DNA from: Streptomyces sp. MMG1533
Lineage (GTDB): Bacteria > Actinomycetota > Actinomycetes > Streptomycetales > Streptomycetaceae
Direction: 5' to 3'
DNA length: 64,000 bases
Assembly (NCBI RefSeq): GCF_001279775.1
Contig: NZ_LGDG01000028.1
Location: 1 to 64,000, forward strand
Positions 42,370 to 49,609 of this stretch are shown here, piece by piece; within the stretch, counting starts at the first letter, position 1; every line of letters starts with the position of its first letter. The notes beneath the pieces were generated by a model, which was not told where the DNA came from, did not search any database, and saw only the letters and a program-made list of their open reading frames with translations. Position numbers and translations under genes: made by a program.

Positions 42370-43119
42370 ATGCCGACACCGACCGATCGTGGGCAGCCGC
42401 CCGAACGACCCGACGACCGGCCCCTCGAACCGGTCCGGGTGCTGCGCCCCCGCAACACCGATGCCCTCGCGGAGCTCATCAGGGAGTTCCGGGAGCAGAC
42501 CGGGCAGTACCAGGAGCGCACCGGGGACCATGAAACCGGGCAGTACCAAGAGCGCACCGGGGACTACGAAGTGGTGCCCCTGCCGCGTCCCGAGCCGGAG
42601 ACGCAGGAACTGCCGCCCGTCACGGATTACGGGCAGGTGAAACCCGGCGGCGGTCACCCGGCCGCGAGCGACGGCTACCCGGTACGGGGCGGCGGTCCCG
42701 TCGGCCGTGTGCCCGGCCTGCGCCGCACCACCGTCGTGGGCGCCGTGGCAGCGGCGGCCCTGATCGGATTCGGCTGCGCCTTCCTGCTGCCCGACCGGAG
42801 CGACGCCAGTGCGGCACAGCCCGCCCTCCCGACGGCGACCACGACCGCTCCCGCCCCCACCGCCTCGGCCGTCACCGACCCCGACGGCCCGGGCACCCTC
42901 CGCGAAGGAGCCGCCGGCCCCGAGGTGACCGACCTCCAGCAACGTCTGCTGCGCATCCCGGACGTCTACGACCAGGGCTCGACCAGCGGCAGCTACGACG
43001 CCGCCCTGACCGAGGCGGTGGCCCGCTTCCAGCTCTGGTACGGCATCCGCGGCGACGAGACCGGCGTCTACGGCGACGACACGCGACTCGCACTGGAATC
43101 CCGTACCGGCGGCGGATGA
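42370..43119 (+). CDS. Membrane-anchored peptidoglycan-binding protein
   Basis: This 249-aa protein has a disordered cytoplasmic N-terminus (1-115), one transmembrane helix (about 121-140), a Thr/Ala/Pro linker (150-175) and a peptidoglycan-binding domain 1 fold (about 176-244; REGAAGPEVTDLQQRLL and YDAALTEAVARFQLWYGI). The N-terminus contains an exact-looking duplication, GQYQERTGD at 45-53 and 57-65, from a 36-base tandem repeat. GGAAGGAG precedes ATG 42370. It may couple the cell wall to a cytoplasmic partner; no partner gene is obvious. Confidence 0.75.
   Translation: MPTPTDRGQPPERPDDRPLEPVRVLRPRNTDALAELIREFREQTGQYQERTGDHETGQYQERTGDYEVVPLPRPEPETQELPPVTDYGQVKPGGGHPAASDGYPVRGGGPVGRVPGLRRTTVVGAVAAAALIGFGCAFLLPDRSDASAAQPALPTATTTAPAPTASAVTDPDGPGTLREGAAGPEVTDLQQRLLRIPDVYDQGSTSGSYDAALTEAVARFQLWYGIRGDETGVYGDDTRLALESRTGGG
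42502..42573 (+). repeat. 36-base tandem duplication in the peptidoglycan-binding gene
   Basis: Two adjacent copies of a 36-base unit encode twelve residues each (GQYQERTGDHET then GQYQERTGDYEV). The copies differ at only a few bases, so the duplication is fairly recent. Confidence 0.75.
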
Positions 43120-43284
43120 CACGAGGCAGCCCCGGCCGTGCCCCGGGCCCGACCGTGTCCCCGCCCGCACCGTCGGCCCGCCGGTGAAGGCGTGGCACCC
43201 CGGATGGCATGGGCAGCTGTGCCGTGGTGAGCTGAAACCGGGGTACCCACCGCGTGACACCCACCGAACGGGAGCGAGGTGAGC

Positions 43285-43776
43285 ATGGCGGGCATCGACG
43301 CGTTCGTCGACCGGCTGGACCCGGACATGTGCGTGGTGACCGCCACGGCGAACGGGGAGCGGGCGGGTTGTCTGGTCGGGTTCGCCTCGCAGTGCTCCAT
43401 CCGGCCGGTGCGGTTCGTGGTGTGGCTGTCCAAGGTGAACCACACCTACCGTGTTGCCCAGGACGCTGAGTTCCTCGCCGTGCATCTGCTCACCCGCGAA
43501 CAGCGTGAACTGGCCGAGCTGTTCGGCGGGCGCACCGGCGACACGACGGACAAGTTCCAGCACGTCGGCCTGCGGGAGGAGCGCGGCGGGGCGCTCGTAC
43601 TGGAGGATGCGGCGGCCTGGTTCGTCGGCGAGGTCGTGCTGCGCGCCGACGGGGGCGATCACGTCGGTTTCGTCCTCGATCCGGTGGCAAGCGGCGAGCG
43701 CGAGGGGGCTGACGATGGACCGGTGCTGCGGCTCGACGACGCCCGCACCATCGCCCCCGGTCATCCGGTGGACTGA
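43285..43776 (+). CDS. Flavin reductase-like domain protein
   Basis: This 163-aa protein has the FMN-binding split barrel of flavin reductases: DMCVVTATANGERAGCLVGFASQCSIRPVRFVVWLSKVNHTY (about 16-57), then EFLAVHLLTREQRELAELFGG. Members reduce flavin for a partner monooxygenase or act alone on small molecules. ATG 43285 has GAGCGAGG just upstream; GTG 43279 is too close to it. No partner oxygenase is adjacent. Confidence 0.78.
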   Translation: MAGIDAFVDRLDPDMCVVTATANGERAGCLVGFASQCSIRPVRFVVWLSKVNHTYRVAQDAEFLAVHLLTREQRELAELFGGRTGDTTDKFQHVGLREERGGALVLEDAAAWFVGEVVLRADGGDHVGFVLDPVASGEREGADDGPVLRLDDARTIAPGHPVD

Positions 43777-43906
43777 CGTTCCGCCCCGCTACTCGAACAC
43801 CCGGCAACGCGTCGGGAAAGTGGCGTGCGACCACAGAGCAGCTGCCGTCACCATGGGCAGCTCCCGTGCGAGGGACCCCGCACCACCCGAACCGAAGGCC
43901 ACGCCG

Positions 43907-44008
43907 ATGAGCGGCTCCCGTATCCCGGGCCTGGTACTGCCCACCGTGTTCCTGCTGGCCGTCGTCGTGGGCGCGTTCTGGTACTGGCGACATCGCGGGG
44001 ACGACTGA
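43907..44008 (+). CDS. Single-span membrane micro-protein (33 aa)
   Basis: The product has one hydrophobic helix (about residues 8-26, GLVLPTVFLLAVVVGAFWYW) followed by a basic tail RHRGDD. GAAGG lies eight bases before ATG 43907, and a strong stem-loop follows the stop. It could be a small regulator of a membrane complex, but nothing specific can be said. The frame is short, so the call rests on the ribosome site, composition and terminator. Confidence 0.45.
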   Translation: MSGSRIPGLVLPTVFLLAVVVGAFWYWRHRGDD

Positions 44009-44037
44009 GCGAGGGCAGGGCGGCGCCCTCCCCTCGC
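44009..44037. terminator. Stem-loop between convergent genes
   Basis: GCGAGG...GGGC pairs with GCCC...CCTCGC around a short loop, with small internal mismatches. It lies between the micro-protein stop and the end of the PP2C gene and probably terminates both transcripts. Confidence 0.6.
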
Positions 44038-44054
44038 GGGGCCTTCGCCGCCCC

Positions 44055-46499
44055 TCATTCCGGTTCGGCGGGCACCCGGATGTCGACGACGCAGACGTCG
44101 TCCCGCCGCTCGTCCTCCAGCAGCGCGGCGAGCAACGGGCTCAGGGAGCCGGCCTCGTCCGTGTGATGGGCGAGGACCGCCTCGGCGAGCCGCGCAAGGC
44201 CCAGGTCGATGCCCTCCGCGGGCCGCTCGACCAGCCCGTCCGTGTACAGCATGAGCCGGTCTCCGGGCTCCATGCGGCACTCCGCTTCGTGGTAGACCGG
44301 CGAGGAACTCGCCCCGATCAGCATCCCGCCCGGGCGGCCCAGATAGCGCACCTCGCCGTCGCGGAGCAGCAACGGCGGCGGATGGCCCGCCTGAGCCCAG
44401 ACCAGCCGACGCTCACGGGGGTTGTAGCGGGCCAGGACCATGGTCGCGGTGGCGTGGGAGTCACGGGAGTGCAGCAGCAGCGTGTTGAGCCGGGCGAGCG
44501 CACCGGTCAGCGACGAGCCGGTGATGACCATGCCCTTGGCGGTGAAGCGCAGCTGCGCCATCGTGGCGACGGCGTCGATGCCGTGCCCGGCGACGTCGCC
44601 GACCACGAACAGGGCGTCGCCGTCGGGCAGTTCGATGGCGCTGAACCAGTCGCCGCCGACATGGATCCCCGACTGGGCGGGCAGGTAGGCCACTTCGACG
44701 CGCAGGCCCGCCAGCTGAACGGGCCGGGTGGGCAATGGCAGCAGGGCGTGCTGGAGCCGGGCGGCCAGCGTCCGCTCGGCGCGCAGCACGCCGTGCTGGG
44801 TCAGGATCTCCTGTTCACTCTCGACGAGGGCGAGTTCCGCGCTGCGCTGCGCGGTGAGGTCCTGCACGAAGCCGTGCACCTCGACGGGCGTGCCGTCGAG
44901 GGCCGGCACCGCCTCGGCGACGGCTCGCAGATGGCGGACTCCGTCGGCCGCCCTGATCCGGAACGGGACGTCGAACTGGCGCCTGCCGCGCATGAGCTCC
45001 CTGACGGAGCGGGCCAGGACGGGCACGTCCTCGGGCAGCGCCAGGCCCGGGAGGTCGGTGAGGTGGACCGGCCCGCGTGCCGGGTCCCGGTCGAGGATGT
45101 CGAAGACCTGGGACGACCAGTCGACCTCGTGCGTGACCAGGTTCCACGTCGCCCAGCCCAGGTTGCCCAGTCGCTGCACGTCCGCCAGCCGCTGCTCCTG
45201 CCGGTCCGAGGAGTCCTGCCGGATCCAGGCGAGGAGCAGCCCGCCCCCCAGCCGCGCCGCCCGCACCGCGTACGTCGAGAGCTCCGCGGTACCGGCGTCG
45301 ACCTGCTGGTGGGCGAACGGCGGGCCCTCGAACGGCTCTCCGGTCGTCAGCGTGCGCAGACACCCGTGCCACAGCTCCTCGCCCGCGATGCCGGGGAAGC
45401 ACTCCAGGATCCGGTGCCCGACCAGCTCGCGGCCGGTACGGCCGATGATGTCGACCGCGTCGCCCGTTGCCGCGTCGATGCGGTAGTCCTCGACCTCCCC
45501 CGTCGGGGCGGTCAGCGGCGCAAGCAGCATCGCCGCGCCCGGCAGCACGTCGAACACCGCCTGGGCGGCACCGTCGGCGGCGTACTCCTCCGGGGCGCCG
45601 AACGCCCGAAGCCGGCCGGCGCACAGCCGGGTGACGGCCCGCAGGAGCTGCCGGACCGGTGGGGTGAACGGCCCGTCGCGGCGGCGCAGGAGGCCGATGC
45701 AGACCTCGGCCGTGTCCCCGGTCGGTACCGGCAGCCAGGCGCGTGAGCGCCAGCGTTCGGGCGGGTCCCCGATGAGCAGGTACCGCTCCCGGTCCGAGTC
45801 GGGGTTCTCCAGCCAGCGCGGCTCCCGCGCGCGGAGCGCGTCCAGGGCGGCGATCCCGGTCAGCGGAGGCACCTGGCGCCACTGGGCGGCCAGGGTGTCC
45901 TCGATGCCGGCGTGCCCGACGAGTTCCAGCTCTCCGGTGGGCATGCGCTGAAAGATCATGACCGCGTCGACGCCCACCTCGGGCGCCAGGTGGTCCAGCA
46001 GGCACCGGGCGAGATCCTGCGCGGTGCCGACCCGGACCAGGGCCTCGCCGAGCCGGCCGAGCGCGGCGAAGGCGTCGCCCGTACCATCCGTGGCTTTTGC
46101 GTCGGGCGTCCCCCTGGTGACCGGCACACCGGGCCCGGGGGCGTTCTCGGACCCGGAGATCACGGGCTCGGGGACGGCGGGCTCGGACTGTGGTGCGGCG
46201 TGGTGGAGTGGGGGCACCAGCCCGCCGAGGGTGATCCAGCACTCCTCCAGCAGTGTCCGGTTCCCGGCCTTGGCGCGCTGCTGCAGTTCCTCGTCGGCGG
46301 CGTCCGGCGTGCAGCCGGTCAGCGCCATCAGCGCCCCCTTGGCCCGCTCCAGGACGGCCGACATCGCCGCCTGGTCACGCAACCGGTCCATCTCGGCACG
46401 CTGCCGGGCAACAACCTTGGCCAGCGCTGCCATGTCGGGCGCGGCTCCGGGCTCGGCGGGGCTGGCGGGCTCGCTCGTCACGGATTGAGCATCGCACAT
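44055..46499 (-). CDS. ANTAR-GAF-PAS-PP2C (SpoIIE-type) phosphatase
   Basis: This 814-aa signalling protein has, in order, an ANTAR-like helical domain (about 25-85; SAVLERAKGALMALTGCTPD), a GAF domain (about 135-285), two PAS-like domains (about 300-420 and 430-545) and a C-terminal SpoIIE-type PP2C phosphatase (about 575-805) with metal residues in GGDWFSAIEL, VVGDVAGHGID and YTDGLVERP. Such phosphatases dephosphorylate anti-sigma-factor antagonists in stress pathways. An ANTAR domain, normally an RNA-binding antiterminator, at the front is unusual, though known in Streptomyces. ATG 46499 has GAGG upstream; a GTG 18 bases later is possible. Confidence 0.85.
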   Translation of the reverse strand: MCDAQSVTSEPASPAEPGAAPDMAALAKVVARQRAEMDRLRDQAAMSAVLERAKGALMALTGCTPDAADEELQQRAKAGNRTLLEECWITLGGLVPPLHHAAPQSEPAVPEPVISGSENAPGPGVPVTRGTPDAKATDGTGDAFAALGRLGEALVRVGTAQDLARCLLDHLAPEVGVDAVMIFQRMPTGELELVGHAGIEDTLAAQWRQVPPLTGIAALDALRAREPRWLENPDSDRERYLLIGDPPERWRSRAWLPVPTGDTAEVCIGLLRRRDGPFTPPVRQLLRAVTRLCAGRLRAFGAPEEYAADGAAQAVFDVLPGAAMLLAPLTAPTGEVEDYRIDAATGDAVDIIGRTGRELVGHRILECFPGIAGEELWHGCLRTLTTGEPFEGPPFAHQQVDAGTAELSTYAVRAARLGGGLLLAWIRQDSSDRQEQRLADVQRLGNLGWATWNLVTHEVDWSSQVFDILDRDPARGPVHLTDLPGLALPEDVPVLARSVRELMRGRRQFDVPFRIRAADGVRHLRAVAEAVPALDGTPVEVHGFVQDLTAQRSAELALVESEQEILTQHGVLRAERTLAARLQHALLPLPTRPVQLAGLRVEVAYLPAQSGIHVGGDWFSAIELPDGDALFVVGDVAGHGIDAVATMAQLRFTAKGMVITGSSLTGALARLNTLLLHSRDSHATATMVLARYNPRERRLVWAQAGHPPPLLLRDGEVRYLGRPGGMLIGASSSPVYHEAECRMEPGDRLMLYTDGLVERPAEGIDLGLARLAEAVLAHHTDEAGSLSPLLAALLEDERRDDVCVVDIRVPAEPE

Positions 46500-46604
46500 G
46501 AGGCGTGCCTCGATCGCTGCCTTGTGGCGGCAGATCGCACGCACCGGTGAAGCGGACGTCGGTGGCCTCGGCGCCACCCGCCGCACCGCCCGTCCGCGCA
46601 CTCG

Positions 46605-47177
46605 TCAATGGTCCGGCGGCGGGTACAGCCACAGCCGCAGCAGGCGGCTCAGCGCCGGCATGACCAAGTACGTCAGTACGGGCAGCAGCACCACCGGGAA
46701 CACCGCGGCGCGCAGCGGCAGGTGCCATGTCGTCGTGTGGGGTGCCACCAGCCACTGGATCAGGAACGTGAACGGATAGGCGCCGAGGAAGGTGGTGAGC
46801 ACCATCTTCCACCGGGGCGGGGCCTGCACCGTGGTGCCGGGAAGGCCGAACCAGGTCTCCATCCCCGTCGTCGACTGGCGCTCACTGCCGATCTCCGTGG
46901 CGATGCCTTCGATCCGCTCGTGCCACGCGGCCCGTTCCTCCGACTCCAGCCAGGCGGCCAGCCGGTGTGGATCGGACCAGCGCAGCACCGCGTGGAAGCG
47001 GTGACCGTCCTCAGGGCGCAGCCAGGAGACGCCCTCGTTGCCGGGGAAGCGTCTGGCGCAGCCGCTGATCCCGTGCGTCCACTGCTCGAACTCCTGCTCA
47101 TGGCCGGGGCGCACCTGCCAGGTGAGGACCGTGGTGACGGGATCGCCCCGCCGTACGTCGGTGGTGCTCATGCTCAT
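46605..47177 (-). CDS. Antibiotic biosynthesis monooxygenase-like membrane protein
   Basis: This protein of about 190 aa has an ABM-type ferredoxin-like domain (about 10-100; VTTVLTWQVRPGHEQEFEQW and FHAVLRWSDPHRLAAWLES) and two C-terminal transmembrane helices (about 120-180; FLGAYPFTFLIQWLVAP and FPVVLLPVLTYLVMPAL). The ABM domain with a hydrophobic tail is a known arrangement of unknown function. The start is uncertain (ATG 47177, ATG 47171 or GTG 47189), as none has a strong Shine-Dalgarno. Confidence 0.75.
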   Translation of the reverse strand: MSMSTTDVRRGDPVTTVLTWQVRPGHEQEFEQWTHGISGCARRFPGNEGVSWLRPEDGHRFHAVLRWSDPHRLAAWLESEERAAWHERIEGIATEIGSERQSTTGMETWFGLPGTTVQAPPRWKMVLTTFLGAYPFTFLIQWLVAPHTTTWHLPLRAAVFPVVLLPVLTYLVMPALSRLLRLWLYPPPDH

Positions 47178-47217
47178 CACGTGTGCCACGCATGAGGCGG
47201 CTCATGCCGTGAGAAGG

Positions 47218-47610
47218 TCAGCGCCCGTGCCCGTGCTCGGTCAGAGCCTGGGTGACCGCCCGCACGCTGCGCGCGATGTGCTGCAGCTGCATGACCTCCG
47301 CCGCGTACAGCTTGATCGTGTGTTCGATGACCGACTCCGGCAGGCCGAGCCCGGGCAGGTCGGCGCGGGCGGTCTGCAGGGCGGTGCGGGCGACCCGGAC
47401 CTCGTGCTGGACCTGGATCTGCGCATGCCGGGCGAGCAGCACGGGGTGGCGGATCAGGGCCGGGTAGCTGGCGTAGCGGGACGGCACCAGTTCGCGCAGC
47501 CACTTGGCCGCCGAGCGCTCCCAGTCGTAGCTGCCGGGGGTCTTGACCTGGCACGGCCAGTCGGGGCTGATCCGCGTGGTGGTTCGCGTGGTCGTCAGGG
47601 GCATGGTCAT
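47218..47610 (-). CDS. Conserved small helical protein, unknown function
   Basis: This 130-aa protein is basic and largely helical, with SAAKWLRELVPSRYASYPAL (about 33-52), HPVLLARHAQIQVQHEVRVAR and IKLYAAEVMQLQHIARSVRAV. Related Streptomyces proteins exist without assigned function. GGGAG precedes ATG 47610. It is preceded by about 400 bases of noncoding DNA with an AT-rich promoter-like island and a perfect stem-loop, so it may be strongly regulated. Confidence 0.5.
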   Translation of the reverse strand: MTMPLTTTRTTTRISPDWPCQVKTPGSYDWERSAAKWLRELVPSRYASYPALIRHPVLLARHAQIQVQHEVRVARTALQTARADLPGLGLPESVIEHTIKLYAAEVMQLQHIARSVRAVTQALTEHGHGR

Positions 47611-47655
47611 CGCTCCCGGGTGTGCGGCGTCGTGGGGGGTGATCCGACGGGGTGG

Positions 47656-47689
47656 GGCGGCCCCGGTCTAGGGGATGACCGGGGCCGCC
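47656..47689. terminator. Perfect 13-bp stem-loop in the leader
   Basis: GGCGGCCCCGGTC (47656-47668) and GACCGGGGCCGCC (47677-47689) pair perfectly around an eight-base loop. It is 46 bases before the 130-aa protein start, on the transcribed side of the promoter, so it could be an attenuator or a structured leader; without a U-tract the strand of action is unclear. Confidence 0.6.
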
Positions 47690-47905
47690 ACGGGCGCTCG
47701 CGAAAGCGATGCCCGACCGAACACCCTGGGCGCCGACGCGGGTAGGAGACGGCGGCTTCGGGTGTCGGTGCAAGAGCCCGCAACGACAGGCGGCGCCCGC
47801 GCGGCGTGTGGTGCAGCGTGCGCATGGGCGGACCGTCGTCTCTGTGCGGGCGGATGCGGGTGTGGAACGTGTGTCCCGGAATGGCCGGGGGTGCGATCCG
47901 TGAGC

Positions 47906-47955
47906 AGTATTTATATATGCCGTCTGCTTTGCAAGAAGCATGAAAACATTCATGC
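47906..47955 (-). promoter_or_regulatory. AT-rich promoter with inverted repeat
   Basis: On the minus strand, TTGCAA (47934-47929) is followed after 17 bases by AATACT (47911-47906), a fair sigma-70-type pair. Just upstream is the palindrome GCATGAA-TGTT-TTCATGC (47955-47938), a plausible regulator site. The direction is toward the 130-aa protein gene. Confidence 0.5.
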
Positions 47956-48017
47956 GCGATATGGGACGGGTGATCCCCTTGTGTCCTGATATGGGGGAGG
48001 CGGAGCCAGTCCTGGAG

Positions 48018-48965
48018 TCAGTCCCGCAGGAAGAACTGGTGCTGGTCGGAAATGTGCTCGTAATCCTCGAGCCGCGCCTGCGTGCGTTCCGGGTCGGCGT
48101 CGGTCATGGCCTGCAGCAGCGCGGCGGCCATCACGCCGGGCGCGGCGTAGGAGTCGAAGACCAGACGGGACCCGGTGCCGATGGCGAAGACGACGTCCGC
48201 CTCGTCGGCCACCGGCCCGAGCGCCAGGTCGGTGATCAGGGCGACCTTGAGTCCGGCGCTGCGCGCGACCCGTACGGCGGTCAGGGTCTCCTGGGCGTGC
48301 CGGGGCATCGAGAACGCCAGCACCCAGGTGCCGCCCGCCTCGCGCGACTGGAGCAGCGCGTCGTAGGCGACGCTGCCGCCCCGGGTCACCAGCCGCACGT
48401 CCGGGTGGACCCGGCGTGCCGCATACGCGAAGTACTCGGCCAGGGACGCCGAGATGCGCAGGCCCAGGATGGTCAGCGGGGTCGACCGGGACAGGTTGCG
48501 TCCGGCGTCGATCACCTGGTCGGGGTCGCCGAAGTCGCGTCGCAGGTTCTCCAGGTTGTCGATCTCGGCGTCGACCGCCGCCTGGAGTTCGTTGCTGCCG
48601 TTCTCCTCCGCCGCGGGGGGACCGCCGGCGAGGGTACCGAGGGCGATCGCCTGGAGCTTCTCCCGTAGCGCGGGGTAACCGCTGAAGCCGACCGCCGCGG
48701 CGAAACGCGTCACCGACGGCTGGCTCACGCCGACCCGCTCCGCGAGATCGGTGATCGAAAGGAAGGCCGCCTCGGTGATGTGCTCGATCAGGTACTGGGC
48801 GATGCGGCGCTGCCCAGGAGACAGCCGGGGCCGGTCGAACAGGCCCCTGAGCTGGGAAGTCGGGGAGGCCTCCGTCTCCGGTGCGGTCTTCCCCGAGGTG
48901 ATCGCGGATGCCTGGGCGCGTGCCTGCTGCGGCGATGGCACGGGTGCGCCTTCTTTGTCTCCCAC
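48018..48965 (-). CDS. MurR/RpiR-family transcriptional regulator
   Basis: This protein of up to 315 aa has the RpiR helix-turn-helix (about 45-120; SPGQRRIAQYLIEHITEAAFL, ERVGVSQPSVTRFAAAVGF) and a C-terminal SIS sugar-phosphate-binding domain (about 165-295; STPLTILGLRISASLAEYFA and VLAFSMPRHAQETLTAV). It probably senses a sugar phosphate or amino sugar. Two GTG starts are possible, 48965 (GAGG upstream) and 48941 (AGAAGG upstream). No sugar operon is adjacent, so its targets are elsewhere. Confidence 0.85.
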   Translation of the reverse strand: MGDKEGAPVPSPQQARAQASAITSGKTAPETEASPTSQLRGLFDRPRLSPGQRRIAQYLIEHITEAAFLSITDLAERVGVSQPSVTRFAAAVGFSGYPALREKLQAIALGTLAGGPPAAEENGSNELQAAVDAEIDNLENLRRDFGDPDQVIDAGRNLSRSTPLTILGLRISASLAEYFAYAARRVHPDVRLVTRGGSVAYDALLQSREAGGTWVLAFSMPRHAQETLTAVRVARSAGLKVALITDLALGPVADEADVVFAIGTGSRLVFDSYAAPGVMAAALLQAMTDADPERTQARLEDYEHISDQHQFFLRD

Positions 48966-49198
48966 AGTGCCTCAACATAGCTCACGCACCGTGGTGACCA
49001 GGGCTTGTGCGAAAGCCCTTGCCGACCGGCCCGGGCGACGGATCGACCCGCCGAGAGGAGGGATACGCGCGCTTCGGACGGGAACCCGCCCCCGCGAAAG
49101 CCCCCTCGGCGACGACCGACGGCAACCGACGGCCATCGACCGGCTACGACCTTCGAGACCGGCACACGCAACCAGACCCTTCGGCAGGTGAGAGGCGA

Positions 49199-49600
49199 AT
49201 GAGCGCACTCAGCGCGATGGAACAGGCCCTGGAGAACCGGTGGGAGGCGCTGTGGGCGCGGGTCTTCGACAAGGAACCCGTCGAACTCCTCGACGCGATG
49301 CGGCGCGAGTGCGACAGCAATGTGGTCGTGTGCAGTGAGACGCGGGTCGTGGTCCCCAACGCCTACGACGTCGAGCTCGCCGACTCCGTGTACGACGAAC
49401 TCACGCGCCGCGGCACCAACGTCGGCCAGGCGCTCACCGACAGCCTGATGCGGCACGCCGAACACAAGGGTTACGAGTGGGCGGGCCCCCTTGCCGTGCA
49501 CGTCACCAGGTCGGCGTACGTGCCCAACGGCCGCTACCGCGTGGCCAGCAGCGTGATGACGCACGTGAGCGCCGACGGTTTCCAGTACGCCGCCCACTAG
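49199..49600 (+). CDS. DUF3662/FhaA-N-like domain, stand-alone
   Basis: This 133-aa protein matches the N-terminal domain of FhaA (DUF3662): AMEQALENRWEALWARVFDKEPVELLDAMRRECD, then VVPNAYDVELADSVYDEL, and a strand-rich end. In FhaA this domain precedes a phosphothreonine-binding FHA domain near pknB; here the FHA part is absent and no kinase is adjacent. It may bind the same partner independently. AGAGGCGA precedes ATG 49199. Confidence 0.68.
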   Translation: MSALSAMEQALENRWEALWARVFDKEPVELLDAMRRECDSNVVVCSETRVVVPNAYDVELADSVYDELTRRGTNVGQALTDSLMRHAEHKGYEWAGPLAVHVTRSAYVPNGRYRVASSVMTHVSADGFQYAAH

Positions 49601-49609
49601 GAGCGGAGG

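Larger units (their letters stand above)
47611..48017. other. Noncoding leader and AT-rich promoter region
   Basis: No gene is seen here. From right to left on the minus strand it holds an inverted repeat GCATGAA-TGTT-TTCATGC (47955-47938), a promoter-like TTGCAA-17-AATACT, then about 290 bases of leader containing a perfect 13-bp stem-loop just before the 130-aa protein gene. The AT-rich block at about 47895-47960 contrasts sharply with its GC-rich surroundings. Confidence 0.5.

Noticed and set aside
47177..47953. Minus-strand frame beginning at 47953 as a real gene
   Set aside because: It overlaps the 130-aa gene in another frame, has no ribosome site and a composition like noncoding DNA.
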